A stretch of 64,000 nucleotides of DNA from Lachnospiraceae bacterium (lineage in GTDB: Bacteria; Bacillota; Clostridia; Lachnospirales; Lachnospiraceae). Position numbers and translations under genes: made by a program. This document shows, piece by piece, positions 53,736 to 62,390 of this stretch (position 1 is its first letter; each line of letters begins with the position of its first letter). The stretch is taken from assembly GCA_017437965.1 (NCBI GenBank), contig JAFRWN010000013.1, positions 29,279 through 93,278 on the forward strand, in the 5' to 3' direction. The notes beneath the pieces are model-generated. The model was given only the letters and a program-made list of their open reading frames with translations. It did no database searches and was not told the DNA's origin.

Positions 53736-55064
53736 ATGAAAAAAATTATTTCGTTTTTACTGATAATGATTATGATTCTGTCACTGACTGCCTGTGGTGA
53801 TAAAGACAGTTCATCTGACAGTTCAGCTAAGGACAGCTCTTCGGTTGATTCCGCAGAAAGTTCTTCTGCATCATCCGAAAGTTCTTCTAAAGAAAGCTCC
53901 GCTAAGGAAAGCTCATCTGCTGACAGGAACAGAGCCAATCCCACTGCTGATTCGGTTGTCACAAAACGTGCATCAGCCTATGATCTTGAAACAATTTCAA
54001 CCAAGGATTTTGTTGAGGCAATGGCACTTGGCTGGAACCTCGGAAACACTCTTGATGCAAACGGCGGAGACGGAACCGATCCTATAAAGCAGGAGACTAG
54101 CTGGGGATGTCCTGAAATAACACAGGAACTTATTCAGGCTGTTGCCGGCTATGGTTTTACAACCATACGTATTCCTGTGACCTGGTTTAAGTTCACCGAT
54201 CCTGAGACCTACAAAATCGATGAGAAGATGCTTGCCAGAGTAAAGCAGGTTGTTGACTGGGCTATCGAGGCAGATCTTTTCGTAATTATCAATATACATC
54301 ATGATAATTATGACAAGAGCAATAATACAGGATGGATCAATGTAACCGACGAAGGCTATGAGAAGACTTCCGCTCAACTTAAGGCTATGTGGGAGCAGAT
54401 CGGTAATTACTTTGCCGACTATGATTACAGACTGATTTTCGAAGGAATGAATGAGCCCAGAAATATCGGTTCAGGAAGTGAATGGACCGGTACAAAAGGA
54501 CAGTGGGAAAATGTAAACAAGCTCGGTCTTGATTTTGTAAGTACTATAAGAGGTCTCGGTGGCAAGAATGCAAAGAGATTCCTGATGGTTCCCTGTTATG
54601 CTGCAACTTCAAATTCGTCCGCATGGGCAAAATATCAGTTCCCCGAAAATGATGACAGAGTGATCATGTCCATACATGCTTACACTCCCTATAACTTTGC
54701 ACTTAACACCAATGGTACAGATCAGTGGACTTCTCAGAGCGAGAAGGATAAATCGGAAATCGACAAGCTGTTTTCCGATATCAAGAGTGTCCTGATCGAT
54801 AATGGTCATTATGCCGTGATCGGTGAATTCGGTGCAATGAGCAAGAATGCCAATATTGCAGCCCGTGAAGACTGGGCCGGCTATTATGTAAAGAAGGCAA
54901 AAGAAGTAAATATCCCTGTAGTATGGTGGGATAACAATTCTTTCTCTGATGGTGAAACCTTTGGTATCATCAGAAGAAACATGAATAATTCACTTCTTTT
55001 TACCGGCATAGTTGAAGCAATGATCAACAGCTGGTATGGAACAGATTTCAAATTCGGCTCATAA
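53736..55064 (+). CDS. GH5 lipoprotein endo-beta-glucanase/mannanase (GH5_4-like)
   Basis: A 442-residue surface enzyme. Lipobox LSLTAC gives lipidated Cys20, followed by a Ser/Lys/Glu-rich linker to about residue 66, then one GH5 catalytic domain (about 90-440). Motifs: LGWNLGNTLDA (98-108), TSWGCPEIT, RIPVTWF, INIHHDNYD (186-193), acid/base Glu240 in FEGMNEPR and nucleophile Glu364 in VIGEFGA. These patterns resemble GH5 subfamily 4, which acts on xyloglucan, beta-glucan and glucomannan. AAAGGAGG precedes ATG 53736. As the only exported endo-enzyme in the window it probably generates the oligosaccharides that the transporters import. Confidence 0.92.
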   Translation: MKKIISFLLIMIMILSLTACGDKDSSSDSSAKDSSSVDSAESSSASSESSSKESSAKESSSADRNRANPTADSVVTKRASAYDLETISTKDFVEAMALGWNLGNTLDANGGDGTDPIKQETSWGCPEITQELIQAVAGYGFTTIRIPVTWFKFTDPETYKIDEKMLARVKQVVDWAIEADLFVIINIHHDNYDKSNNTGWINVTDEGYEKTSAQLKAMWEQIGNYFADYDYRLIFEGMNEPRNIGSGSEWTGTKGQWENVNKLGLDFVSTIRGLGGKNAKRFLMVPCYAATSNSSAWAKYQFPENDDRVIMSIHAYTPYNFALNTNGTDQWTSQSEKDKSEIDKLFSDIKSVLIDNGHYAVIGEFGAMSKNANIAAREDWAGYYVKKAKEVNIPVVWWDNNSFSDGETFGIIRRNMNNSLLFTGIVEAMINSWYGTDFKFGS

Positions 55065-55084
55065 AGGCTTTGATGGAGTAACAG

Positions 55085-56023
55085 ATGGAACTTATTTTTC
55101 TTAAGCCCGTATTCAAGGAAATGATATGGGGCGGAAACAAGTTGAAAGAATTCGGCTACGATATCCCGGGAGATGATACCGGAGAATGCTGGGCAATCAG
55201 CGCACATCCGAACGGTGACTGTCTGATAAAAGACGGAGAATTTAACGGAAAAACTCTGAGCTGGCTTTGGGAAAACCATAAAGAATTGTTTGGCAATTCA
55301 GAAGGTGACAGATATCCTCTGCTGATCAAAATAATAGATGCAAAGGATGATCTCAGTATCCAGGTCCATCCTGATGATAACTATGCAAAAGCCAATGAAA
55401 ATGGTTCTTTCGGAAAAACAGAGTGCTGGTATATACTTGACTGTGAGCCGGGTACTAAAATCGTGATCGGTCATAATGCCAAGGATCATGCCGAGCTTGA
55501 GAACATGATCAGAAATGCAAGATGGTCGGAATTTATCAGGGAAATTCCTGTTCACAAGGGTGATTTTTTCCAGATAGATCCCGGTACGCTCCATGCTATA
55601 AAAGGCGGCACACTTATTCTTGAAACCCAGCAGAATTCAGATGTCACATATCGTGTCTATGACTATGACAGGCTTCAGAATGGTAAACCCAGACAGCTTC
55701 ACGTACAGCAGAGCATTGATGTTATCAAAGCTCCATTTGAAGAGAATGCAAATGCAAAACCTGTAGTCAGTGATCTGGGCGGCTGTGTGATAACAAGATT
55801 TGTAAAATGTCCTTATTATACAGTTGAGAAAATCGAGCTGAAAGATTCCCAGATAAGCTTTGATATGGAGGACCCGTTCATAAATATGTCTGTTGTTGAA
55901 GGAAACGGAAACATAAATGGTATAAACATTAAAAAGGGCGACCATTTCATTATTCCTTCGGGCTATGGTGAATATACACTTGATGGTAATATGACTATTA
56001 TCCGCAGTTTTGTGGAAAATTAA
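55085..56023 (+). CDS. manA: mannose-6-phosphate isomerase, class I
   Basis: A 312-residue cupin-fold zinc enzyme that converts mannose-6-phosphate to fructose-6-phosphate. Zinc ligands are visible in SIQVHPDD (His95), GKTECWYI (Glu113) and DPGTLHAI (His170). The short length is typical of the Bacillus-type enzyme. It completes the route from mannobiose via Man-1-P to glycolysis together with the three metabolic genes upstream. It begins 20 bases after the GH5 gene, with TGGAG upstream. Confidence 0.95.
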   Translation: MELIFLKPVFKEMIWGGNKLKEFGYDIPGDDTGECWAISAHPNGDCLIKDGEFNGKTLSWLWENHKELFGNSEGDRYPLLIKIIDAKDDLSIQVHPDDNYAKANENGSFGKTECWYILDCEPGTKIVIGHNAKDHAELENMIRNARWSEFIREIPVHKGDFFQIDPGTLHAIKGGTLILETQQNSDVTYRVYDYDRLQNGKPRQLHVQQSIDVIKAPFEENANAKPVVSDLGGCVITRFVKCPYYTVEKIELKDSQISFDMEDPFINMSVVEGNGNINGINIKKGDHFIIPSGYGEYTLDGNMTIIRSFVEN

Positions 56024-56056
56024 ACACCCTAATTTCACATGATAAAGGAGGAAATT

Positions 56057-56368
56057 ATGACACCTATAGTTTTGACTCAGGATAATTTTGAAGCTGAAGT
56101 ACTGACGTCCAAGGTTCCTGTACTTGTTGATTTCTGGGCACCCTGGTGCGGACCCTGCAGAATGCTTTCACCGGTTGTTGATGAAATTGCAGAAAATGCA
56201 GATGGCTTCAAAGTCGGAAAAGTAAATGCCGATGACGAACAGGAGCTTTGCATTGCCTATGGTATTTCTTCTATACCTACTCTTATTGTTTTCAAGAACG
56301 GAGAAGTTGCAAATAAATCCATCGGAGTGATCTCTGAAGACGAGATTTATGATCTTCTTGGTCTGTGA
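56057..56368 (+). CDS. trxA: thioredoxin
   Basis: A 103-residue thioredoxin with active site WCGPC (Cys31, Cys34), the cis-proline segment SSIPTLIVF and the usual FWAPW lead-in. AAGGAGG at 56045-56051 sets ATG 56057; the in-frame ATG at 56039 is upstream of this site. It is followed 15 bases later by its reductase gene. Confidence 0.97.
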   Translation: MTPIVLTQDNFEAEVLTSKVPVLVDFWAPWCGPCRMLSPVVDEIAENADGFKVGKVNADDEQELCIAYGISSIPTLIVFKNGEVANKSIGVISEDEIYDLLGL

Positions 56369-56383
56369 TAACGGAGAATCATT

Positions 56384-57295
56384 ATGTATGATATTATAAT
56401 AATCGGAGCAGGTACAGCAGGACTGAGTGCAGCGATTTATGCATCGCGTGCAGGAAAAACTGCACTTGTTCTTGAATCAAAAGCCTATGGCGGACAGATA
56501 ATCAATACACCCGACGTTGAAAATTATCCGGGTATCAAAAATATTTCCGGGTTTGATTTCGCTACCGGTCTTTATGAACAGGCAAAAGAGTGTGGTGCTG
56601 TCGTTAAAATCCAGGGCGTGCTTGATGTAAAGAAAGAGGCTTCCTGCTTTGTTGTGTCAACAAAGCGTAATACCTATGAAGGCAGATCACTGATAATTGC
56701 TACAGGTGCCTCAAACCGTCCGCTCGGGCTTGAACGTGAAAAAGAAATGATCGGAAAAGGTATTTCTTATTGTGCAACCTGTGATGGAGCCTTCTTCAAA
56801 GGAAAGGATGTTGCTGTTATCGGTGGTGGAAATACTGCGCTTGAGGATGCCGGTTTTTTAAGTAATTACTGCAATAAGGTTTATATCGTACACAGAAGGG
56901 ATGCTTTCAGAGGTGAACCTTCCTCGCTTGAGAGACTTAAAGCAAAGGAAAATGTTGAGCTCGTACTTGACAGCGTTTCAGAAAAGATAATCGGAGACGA
57001 AACTGTTTCAGGTCTTGAAGTAAAGAATGTAAAAACAGGCGAGAAAAGAATACTCGATGTAAGCGGAATATTTGTTGCAATAGGCCAGGTTCCTCAGAAT
57101 GAATTGTTCAAGGATCTTGTTACTTTGGATTCTTCCGGTTATGTAGTTGCAGGTGAGGACTGCAGAACAAGCATGGATGGTGTATTTGTTGCGGGTGACT
57201 GCAGGACCAAAAAGGTACGTCAGCTGACAACTGCAGCTTCGGACGGAGCTGTTGCAGCTCTTGCAGCATGCGAATATGTAGACTCAATTTTTTAA
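56384..57295 (+). CDS. trxB: thioredoxin reductase
   Basis: A 303-residue FAD/NADPH flavoenzyme that reduces thioredoxin. It shows the FAD loop GAGTAGLSAAIYASRAG (8-24), the redox pair Cys130 and Cys133 in CATCDGAFF, the NADPH loop GGGNTALEDA (147-156) and the C-terminal FAD segment GVFVAGDCRTK. Length is at the short end of normal and intact. The gene ends 8 bases before a strong terminator. Confidence 0.96.
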   Translation: MYDIIIIGAGTAGLSAAIYASRAGKTALVLESKAYGGQIINTPDVENYPGIKNISGFDFATGLYEQAKECGAVVKIQGVLDVKKEASCFVVSTKRNTYEGRSLIIATGASNRPLGLEREKEMIGKGISYCATCDGAFFKGKDVAVIGGGNTALEDAGFLSNYCNKVYIVHRRDAFRGEPSSLERLKAKENVELVLDSVSEKIIGDETVSGLEVKNVKTGEKRILDVSGIFVAIGQVPQNELFKDLVTLDSSGYVVAGEDCRTSMDGVFVAGDCRTKKVRQLTTAASDGAVAALAACEYVDSIF

Positions 57296-57303
57296 AACCA
57301 AAT

Positions 57304-57340
57304 ATCCGGTATAATGTATTATATTATACCGGATTGTTTT
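57304..57340 (+). terminator. rho-independent terminator after trxB
   Basis: ATCCGGTATAAT (57304-57315) pairs perfectly with ATTATACCGGAT (57323-57334), followed by TGTTTT. It ends the mannan/thioredoxin transcript. Confidence 0.85.
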
Positions 57341-57375
57341 ATATTATGGTATTATTTTTTGATACCGTGTTTTTC

Positions 57376-57404
57376 TTTACAAAACACATGAAATATATTA
57401 TTAT
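57376..57404 (+). promoter_or_regulatory. promoter of fhs
   Basis: TTTACA at 57376-57381, a 17-base spacer and TATTAT at 57399-57404. The leader is about 30 bases and carries AGGAG at 57427-57431. Confidence 0.7.
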
Positions 57405-57438
57405 ATTTAAATAGTTATCATATGTCAGGAGTACTAAA

Positions 57439-59106
57439 ATGACAGATATTGAAATTGCTCAGAACGCAGAATTATATCCGATCAAAAAAATCGCAGAGTC
57501 TATAGGACTTGGTGAAGATGATATTGAGCTTTATGGCAAATATAAGGCAAAGCTCAGTGATGAATATATCAAATCCATCCAGGGAAATCCTGACGGAAAG
57601 CTTGTACTTGTAACAGCGATCAATCCGACTCCGGCAGGAGAAGGAAAGACCACGGTTACAGTAGGACTTGGTGAGGCTCTCGGAAAGAAGAAAGTAAAAT
57701 CACTTATTGCTCTTCGTGAACCCTCTTTAGGCCCATGCTTCGGTGTAAAAGGTGGTGCCGCAGGCGGTGGTTACGCACAGGTTGTTCCGATGGAAGAGAT
57801 CAATCTTCATTTTACCGGTGATTTTCATGCCGTAAGTGCTGCAAATAACCTGCTTGCTGCAATGATAGACAACCATATCCATCAGGGTAATGCACTTAAC
57901 ATCGACCCTAAGAATATCACATGGAAACGTTGTGTTGACATGAATGACAGGGCTCTGAGAAATATTGTTATCGGACTTGGTTCAAAAGCAAACGGAGTGG
58001 TAAGAGAGGATCACTTTGTAATTTCAGTTGCTTCTGAAATAATGGCAATACTCTGTCTGGCTAAGGATCTTGAAGATTTAAAGGATAGATTTTCAAAAAT
58101 CATCATCGGTTATAACTATAATGGTGATCCTGTGACTGCGGGTGATCTTAACGCGGTCGGTGCAATGACGGCTCTGATGAAGGATGCGATCAGACCAAAT
58201 CTTGTTCAGACTCTTGAGCATACTCCTGTACTTATTCATGGTGGCCCTTTCGCCAATATTGCTCATGGCTGCAATTCTTTGATCGCTACAAAAACAGCAC
58301 TTAAGATGGCAGATGTTGTTGTTACCGAAGCCGGTTTCGGTGCTGATCTCGGTGCAGAGAAATTCTTTGATATCAAATGCCGTAAGGGTGGACTTAAACC
58401 CTCAGCAGTTGTACTTGTTGCAACTGTACGTGCGCTTAAATATAACGGATTATGTCCGAAAGACAAACTTTCCGAAGAAAACCTTGATGCGCTTAAGAAA
58501 GGAATAGTAAACCTTGAAAAGCACATTGAAAATCTTCAGAAATACAAAGTTCCGGTAGTGGTTGCACTTAATCATTTCCTTAGCGATACCGATGCAGAAC
58601 TTAGTTTTGTGGAAAATTTCTGCAAGGAAAGAGGATGTCGTTTCGCACTTTCGGATGTATGGGCAAAAGGCGGAGAAGGTGGTCTGGCACTTGCTACGGA
58701 AGTACTTGATGTACTTGAAAATGTAAACTCCGATTTTTCACCGCTTTATCCTGATGAACTTCCGCTCAAAGAGAAGATCGAGAAGATAAGCAAAGAAATA
58801 TATGGCGCTGATGATGTTGTTTTTGACAGCTCCGTGCTTAAAAAACTTGAACATCTTTCAAAACTTGGCTTTGACAGCCTTCCTGTCTGCATTGCAAAGA
58901 CTCAGTATTCATTGTCTGATGATGCAGGAAAGCTAGGAAGACCCGAAGGTTTTAAAATAAATGTGCCTGATGTATATGTAAGTGCCGGTGCAGGCTTTGT
59001 TGTTGTTCTCACCGGAAACATAATGACTATGCCCGGACTTCCCAAATCGCCCGCGGCAGAACGAATTGATGTAAATTCGGAAGGTAAGATCACCGGATTA
59101 TTCTGA
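57439..59106 (+). CDS. fhs: formate-tetrahydrofolate ligase
   Basis: A 555-residue enzyme that makes 10-formyl-tetrahydrofolate from formate, THF and ATP, feeding purine synthesis and one-carbon metabolism. The ATP loop [17 protein letters not shown] lies at about residues 64-80, followed by [20 protein letters not shown] and [15 protein letters not shown], all characteristic. Length is normal for a bacterial monofunctional enzyme. It has its own promoter; 24 bases separate it from the export genes that follow, with no terminator between. Confidence 0.97.
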   Translation: MTDIEIAQNAELYPIKKIAESIGLGEDDIELYGKYKAKLSDEYIKSIQGNPDGKLVLVTAINPTPAGEGKTTVTVGLGEALGKKKVKSLIALREPSLGPCFGVKGGAAGGGYAQVVPMEEINLHFTGDFHAVSAANNLLAAMIDNHIHQGNALNIDPKNITWKRCVDMNDRALRNIVIGLGSKANGVVREDHFVISVASEIMAILCLAKDLEDLKDRFSKIIIGYNYNGDPVTAGDLNAVGAMTALMKDAIRPNLVQTLEHTPVLIHGGPFANIAHGCNSLIATKTALKMADVVVTEAGFGADLGAEKFFDIKCRKGGLKPSAVVLVATVRALKYNGLCPKDKLSEENLDALKKGIVNLEKHIENLQKYKVPVVVALNHFLSDTDAELSFVENFCKERGCRFALSDVWAKGGEGGLALATEVLDVLENVNSDFSPLYPDELPLKEKIEKISKEIYGADDVVFDSSVLKKLEHLSKLGFDSLPVCIAKTQYSLSDDAGKLGRPEGFKINVPDVYVSAGAGFVVVLTGNIMTMPGLPKSPAAERIDVNSEGKITGLF

Positions 59107-59130
59107 CTAATAAATTTGGAGGATCCAGAA

Positions 59131-60276
59131 TTGAGATCGAAATCCGGAAAAAAATTAAGGTTAATATTTACAGGACTGATACTATCTGCTTCAGTCCTTC
59201 TTTCTGCGTGTTCACTGGCATCAAAATCAGAGCTTAACAGAAAGGCTCCGATTGCCCAGAGTGTCAATTATGATTTCTTTTCCACCTTTGAAGTTGCCAA
59301 AGGTGATGTCTTTAAAACCGAGACAGAATATCTGAATTATGCGCGTTCGGCAGGAAGCTCCCTGAAATTTAAAAAGAATAATGCACTAATTACCAATACC
59401 TATGTGGCTGTAGGAGATACTGTAAAAGAGGGAGATCTCCTGCTTGAGTGCGGAACCACAGAGCTTACCGATAAAATTGAAAGACTTGAGTCCGAGGTAA
59501 GCCGATATGAGTCTGAGGTTTCCTACTATACTTCAATGGCTGAAATTGAAGCAAAGCGTAAGAAAATAAGCACAGCCTATGGAAGAGCTTATGATACGTC
59601 AAAATATGACGAATATCTGAGCTCACTTGAGTTAGCGAAAAACCAGCTAGCTGTCAGCCAGACTGAGCTTGATAATGCGATGGAAGAGCTTGACGGATGC
59701 AGGATCTACGCCGATATGGATGGTGTTATTTCCTATGTCGCAAAAACTTCAGACAGAAGAAGGCTCAGCAACAATGATACTGCTGTCACCATAACGGACC
59801 AGCAGCCTTACTTTACATGTTCAACAAAGAACGTAAGACTGTTCAAGCTCGGTGAAGTATATGATCTTGTTTACTTTTTTGCTGTAAACACAAGAAGAGG
59901 ACAGGCTGAAAAAGAAATTGAAAAAGAGACAGTAAAAGTAAAATGCATAAGTGTCGAGCCTGTCAGGGAAAATTCAAATACCTATGAAATAAGATTTACT
60001 CTTGAAGAGGATAAGGATAAGGATTTTTCCGGAGACCTTTCTGCATCAATAACGATAATAATCGATGAAGCAAGGGATGTCCTGTATGTTCCGAAGACGG
60101 CTGTCATCCAGTCTGAAGAGGAAGCTATAGTATATGTTCAGAAGGATAATGGCGAGAGAGTGATAAAGGAAGTTGAAACCGGTGTGTATAATACCGATAT
60201 AATTGAGATCAAATCCGGACTAGAGCTTGGCGAAACAGTCCTTACCAACAGAGATTCATCAGAAAAAGACCAGTGA
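59131..60276 (+). CDS. HlyD/RND-type membrane-fusion lipoprotein
   Basis: A 381-residue exported adaptor. Lipobox LLSAC gives lipidated Cys27. A split biotinyl-lipoyl hybrid is visible: ITNTYVAVGDTVKEGDLLLECG (about 87-108) and the matching YADMDGVISYVAKTS after a coiled-coil hairpin (about 113-190). A beta-barrel follows, ending with VPKTAVIQSEEEAIVYVQ and GLELGETVLTN. The start is TTG 59131, with GGAGG at 59118-59122. In Gram-positive bacteria such proteins work with MacB-type ABC permeases, one of which follows two genes later. Confidence 0.85.
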   Translation: MRSKSGKKLRLIFTGLILSASVLLSACSLASKSELNRKAPIAQSVNYDFFSTFEVAKGDVFKTETEYLNYARSAGSSLKFKKNNALITNTYVAVGDTVKEGDLLLECGTTELTDKIERLESEVSRYESEVSYYTSMAEIEAKRKKISTAYGRAYDTSKYDEYLSSLELAKNQLAVSQTELDNAMEELDGCRIYADMDGVISYVAKTSDRRRLSNNDTAVTITDQQPYFTCSTKNVRLFKLGEVYDLVYFFAVNTRRGQAEKEIEKETVKVKCISVEPVRENSNTYEIRFTLEEDKDKDFSGDLSASITIIIDEARDVLYVPKTAVIQSEEEAIVYVQKDNGERVIKEVETGVYNTDIIEIKSGLELGETVLTNRDSSEKDQ

Positions 60277-60287
60277 GGAGAGTTGAA

Positions 60288-62378
60288 ATGAAAAAAACAG
60301 TCAGTATTATATTATTGCTCTGCCTCATGCTTTCGATGACTGCCTGTGGCAGCAAAGCCCCTGAACTTACAAAGACTAATAAAATAATGCCAGTGTATTA
60401 TACTGTCAAAAAGGGCGATATTTCTTCTGTAAATGTTTGTACAGGCAGTGTAATGCCGGAACTTACCGAAATTTACTTTGGAACAGACGGCAATGTTGAT
60501 AAGATCAATTTCCGGCTTGGAGATAAGGTTAAAGCCGGTGATGAAATCTATGTAATGAACAGCGAACTGGCCGAAGAAAACGAAAAAATAGAAAAGAATC
60601 TTCAGAAATATACCGAAATAAGCGAAGTCTATAAAAACGAACATGAAGACAGTATTCAGAAAATGAAAAACCGCCTTTCTCAGATGTATGGTTATGAAAG
60701 AGAAATGTATGAAACCGAGATTTCTGAAGCTGAGCTTAATTTCATGCTTGAAGAACAGAGCAGAGAAGCAGATGCTGTCAAGATCAGACAGGAGCTTAAA
60801 GAGGGCAGGGATAAAGAAGAAAAATCCGTTATAAAAGCCCCCTGTGACGGCACAATAGTATACATGGCCGTTCAGGATGAAAGTAAAATAAGCAATAATG
60901 CACTTGCAGTTGTGATAGCTGATACATCTAAGAAATATTTCTGCTATGACTACAAAAAAGATAATGAGCTCAGGAAAATAGAACGTACCGAACTCATTAT
61001 CGGCAGCGAGAAAATTGAAAATCCGGAAATACTTAAGTATACTGACGAAGAATTACAGGATGCCAAGGATCTCAACAAAAACTTGTACACAAGATATGAT
61101 TTGAGTAGTAAAGATATTGAGCTCGGTACCTATGGCTGTGTGATTGAAGAATCGAATATCTGCAAGGATGTTATCTATGTACCTAATGAATGTCTTTATG
61201 AAGATGATGACAGTGACCGTCTTTATGTAATGAAAAAGGACGGCGAGAAAGACAAGGCGGTCACCTATGTTACAATAGGTAATGTATGTGATAATTTTAC
61301 AGAAATCACTGAGGGCCTTTCGGTAGGTGACAGTATTTTCTGGTGTGATGATGAGCATAATTCAAACTATAAATACACCCAGACTACCGTAAAGAAAGAT
61401 TCATTTTATCTTGAAAACGTATATACTGATATAAAGAAGTCTTTCTATGAAAACAATAAATTTGCTGCAGGTGTTCCGGGCAGGATCGACCAGATCTTTC
61501 TTGAAAAGACAACCGATATCTATGTTACTGCAGACACAAAGATTATGACTGTAATTCCTTCGGTTACGGAAAATGATTATGAGAATTCCAAAATAGAATA
61601 TGACAGTGCTAAACTGGAATATGAAAAAGCTTTAAAGGATTATAACAGCCAGATAAGCGAAAAAGAGCAAAAACAGGCTGCGGCTACTGGCAACATCGAA
61701 AAACAGCTTATCGGAATTGAAATTGATGAGCTGAAGGAAGAACTTACTTCATATGAGGAAAGTAAAGGCGAAGAGCTGGAAGAATTAAAGCAGAAGATGG
61801 AAAACTATAATATCTGGAAGAATGGTGAACCTGTCACTGTTACTGCCGGATATGAGGGTGTTTTCAATGCAATAAATGCGATGAATGTAGGTGCTTCGAC
61901 TCAGAGGGCAGACCAGATAATTGCTTTTATTTCCAGCCCTGACAAATACTATCTTAGTGTACCGGATTCTCTTTCTGATGCAAGTGATAATATTACTTTC
62001 GGTTCTGTGATCACGGTGAATTCAGTAAGTAATGATGTTCCTATAAGCTTCAGTGCAAGAGTATATGCATGTTCGGACATTACTTCGTCCTATAAGGATT
62101 ATGTTATCGCAATCCCCGATGAAGATGTTGAAGCTGAAAAGATCAATGACAGCAATACGTCCGCAAAGTATGAATATTTTAAAACAGACGATGTTTTGTG
62201 TATTGATGCCCAATATGTCCTTGTAGACGAAAAAGGAAATACCTATGTGCTTCTTAAGGTAGATGACAATGATTCGCTTGTAAAGAGAAACGTTACTGTA
62301 GTTAAAAAGAACAGTGAAATAGCATGGATAGCATCGGGTCTTAATGAAGGCGATGTGTGTTTCGCGCTTGACAAATGA
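60288..62378 (+). CDS. double-length membrane-fusion lipoprotein
   Basis: A 696-residue lipoprotein (lipobox MLSMTAC, Cys20), about twice the usual adaptor length. The N-terminal half (about 35-360) repeats the adaptor plan: FGTDGNVDKINFRLGDKVKAGDEI, a coiled coil (about 95-185), then IKAPCDGTIVYMA and IYVPNECLYEDDD...LYVMKKDGEK. The C-terminal half (about 375-696) has its own lipoyl-like part (GVPGRIDQIFLEKTTDIYV, TVTAGYEGVFNAINAMNVG), a second coiled coil (about 425-510) and a barrel. It therefore looks like two adaptors in one chain. GAGGAG at 60275-60280 sets ATG 60288. It lies between the shorter adaptor and the FtsX-type permease. Confidence 0.8.
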   Translation: MKKTVSIILLLCLMLSMTACGSKAPELTKTNKIMPVYYTVKKGDISSVNVCTGSVMPELTEIYFGTDGNVDKINFRLGDKVKAGDEIYVMNSELAEENEKIEKNLQKYTEISEVYKNEHEDSIQKMKNRLSQMYGYEREMYETEISEAELNFMLEEQSREADAVKIRQELKEGRDKEEKSVIKAPCDGTIVYMAVQDESKISNNALAVVIADTSKKYFCYDYKKDNELRKIERTELIIGSEKIENPEILKYTDEELQDAKDLNKNLYTRYDLSSKDIELGTYGCVIEESNICKDVIYVPNECLYEDDDSDRLYVMKKDGEKDKAVTYVTIGNVCDNFTEITEGLSVGDSIFWCDDEHNSNYKYTQTTVKKDSFYLENVYTDIKKSFYENNKFAAGVPGRIDQIFLEKTTDIYVTADTKIMTVIPSVTENDYENSKIEYDSAKLEYEKALKDYNSQISEKEQKQAAATGNIEKQLIGIEIDELKEELTSYEESKGEELEELKQKMENYNIWKNGEPVTVTAGYEGVFNAINAMNVGASTQRADQIIAFISSPDKYYLSVPDSLSDASDNITFGSVITVNSVSNDVPISFSARVYACSDITSSYKDYVIAIPDEDVEAEKINDSNTSAKYEYFKTDDVLCIDAQYVLVDEKGNTYVLLKVDDNDSLVKRNVTVVKKNSEIAWIASGLNEGDVCFALDK

Positions 62379-62390
62379 TGGAGGCCGTTA

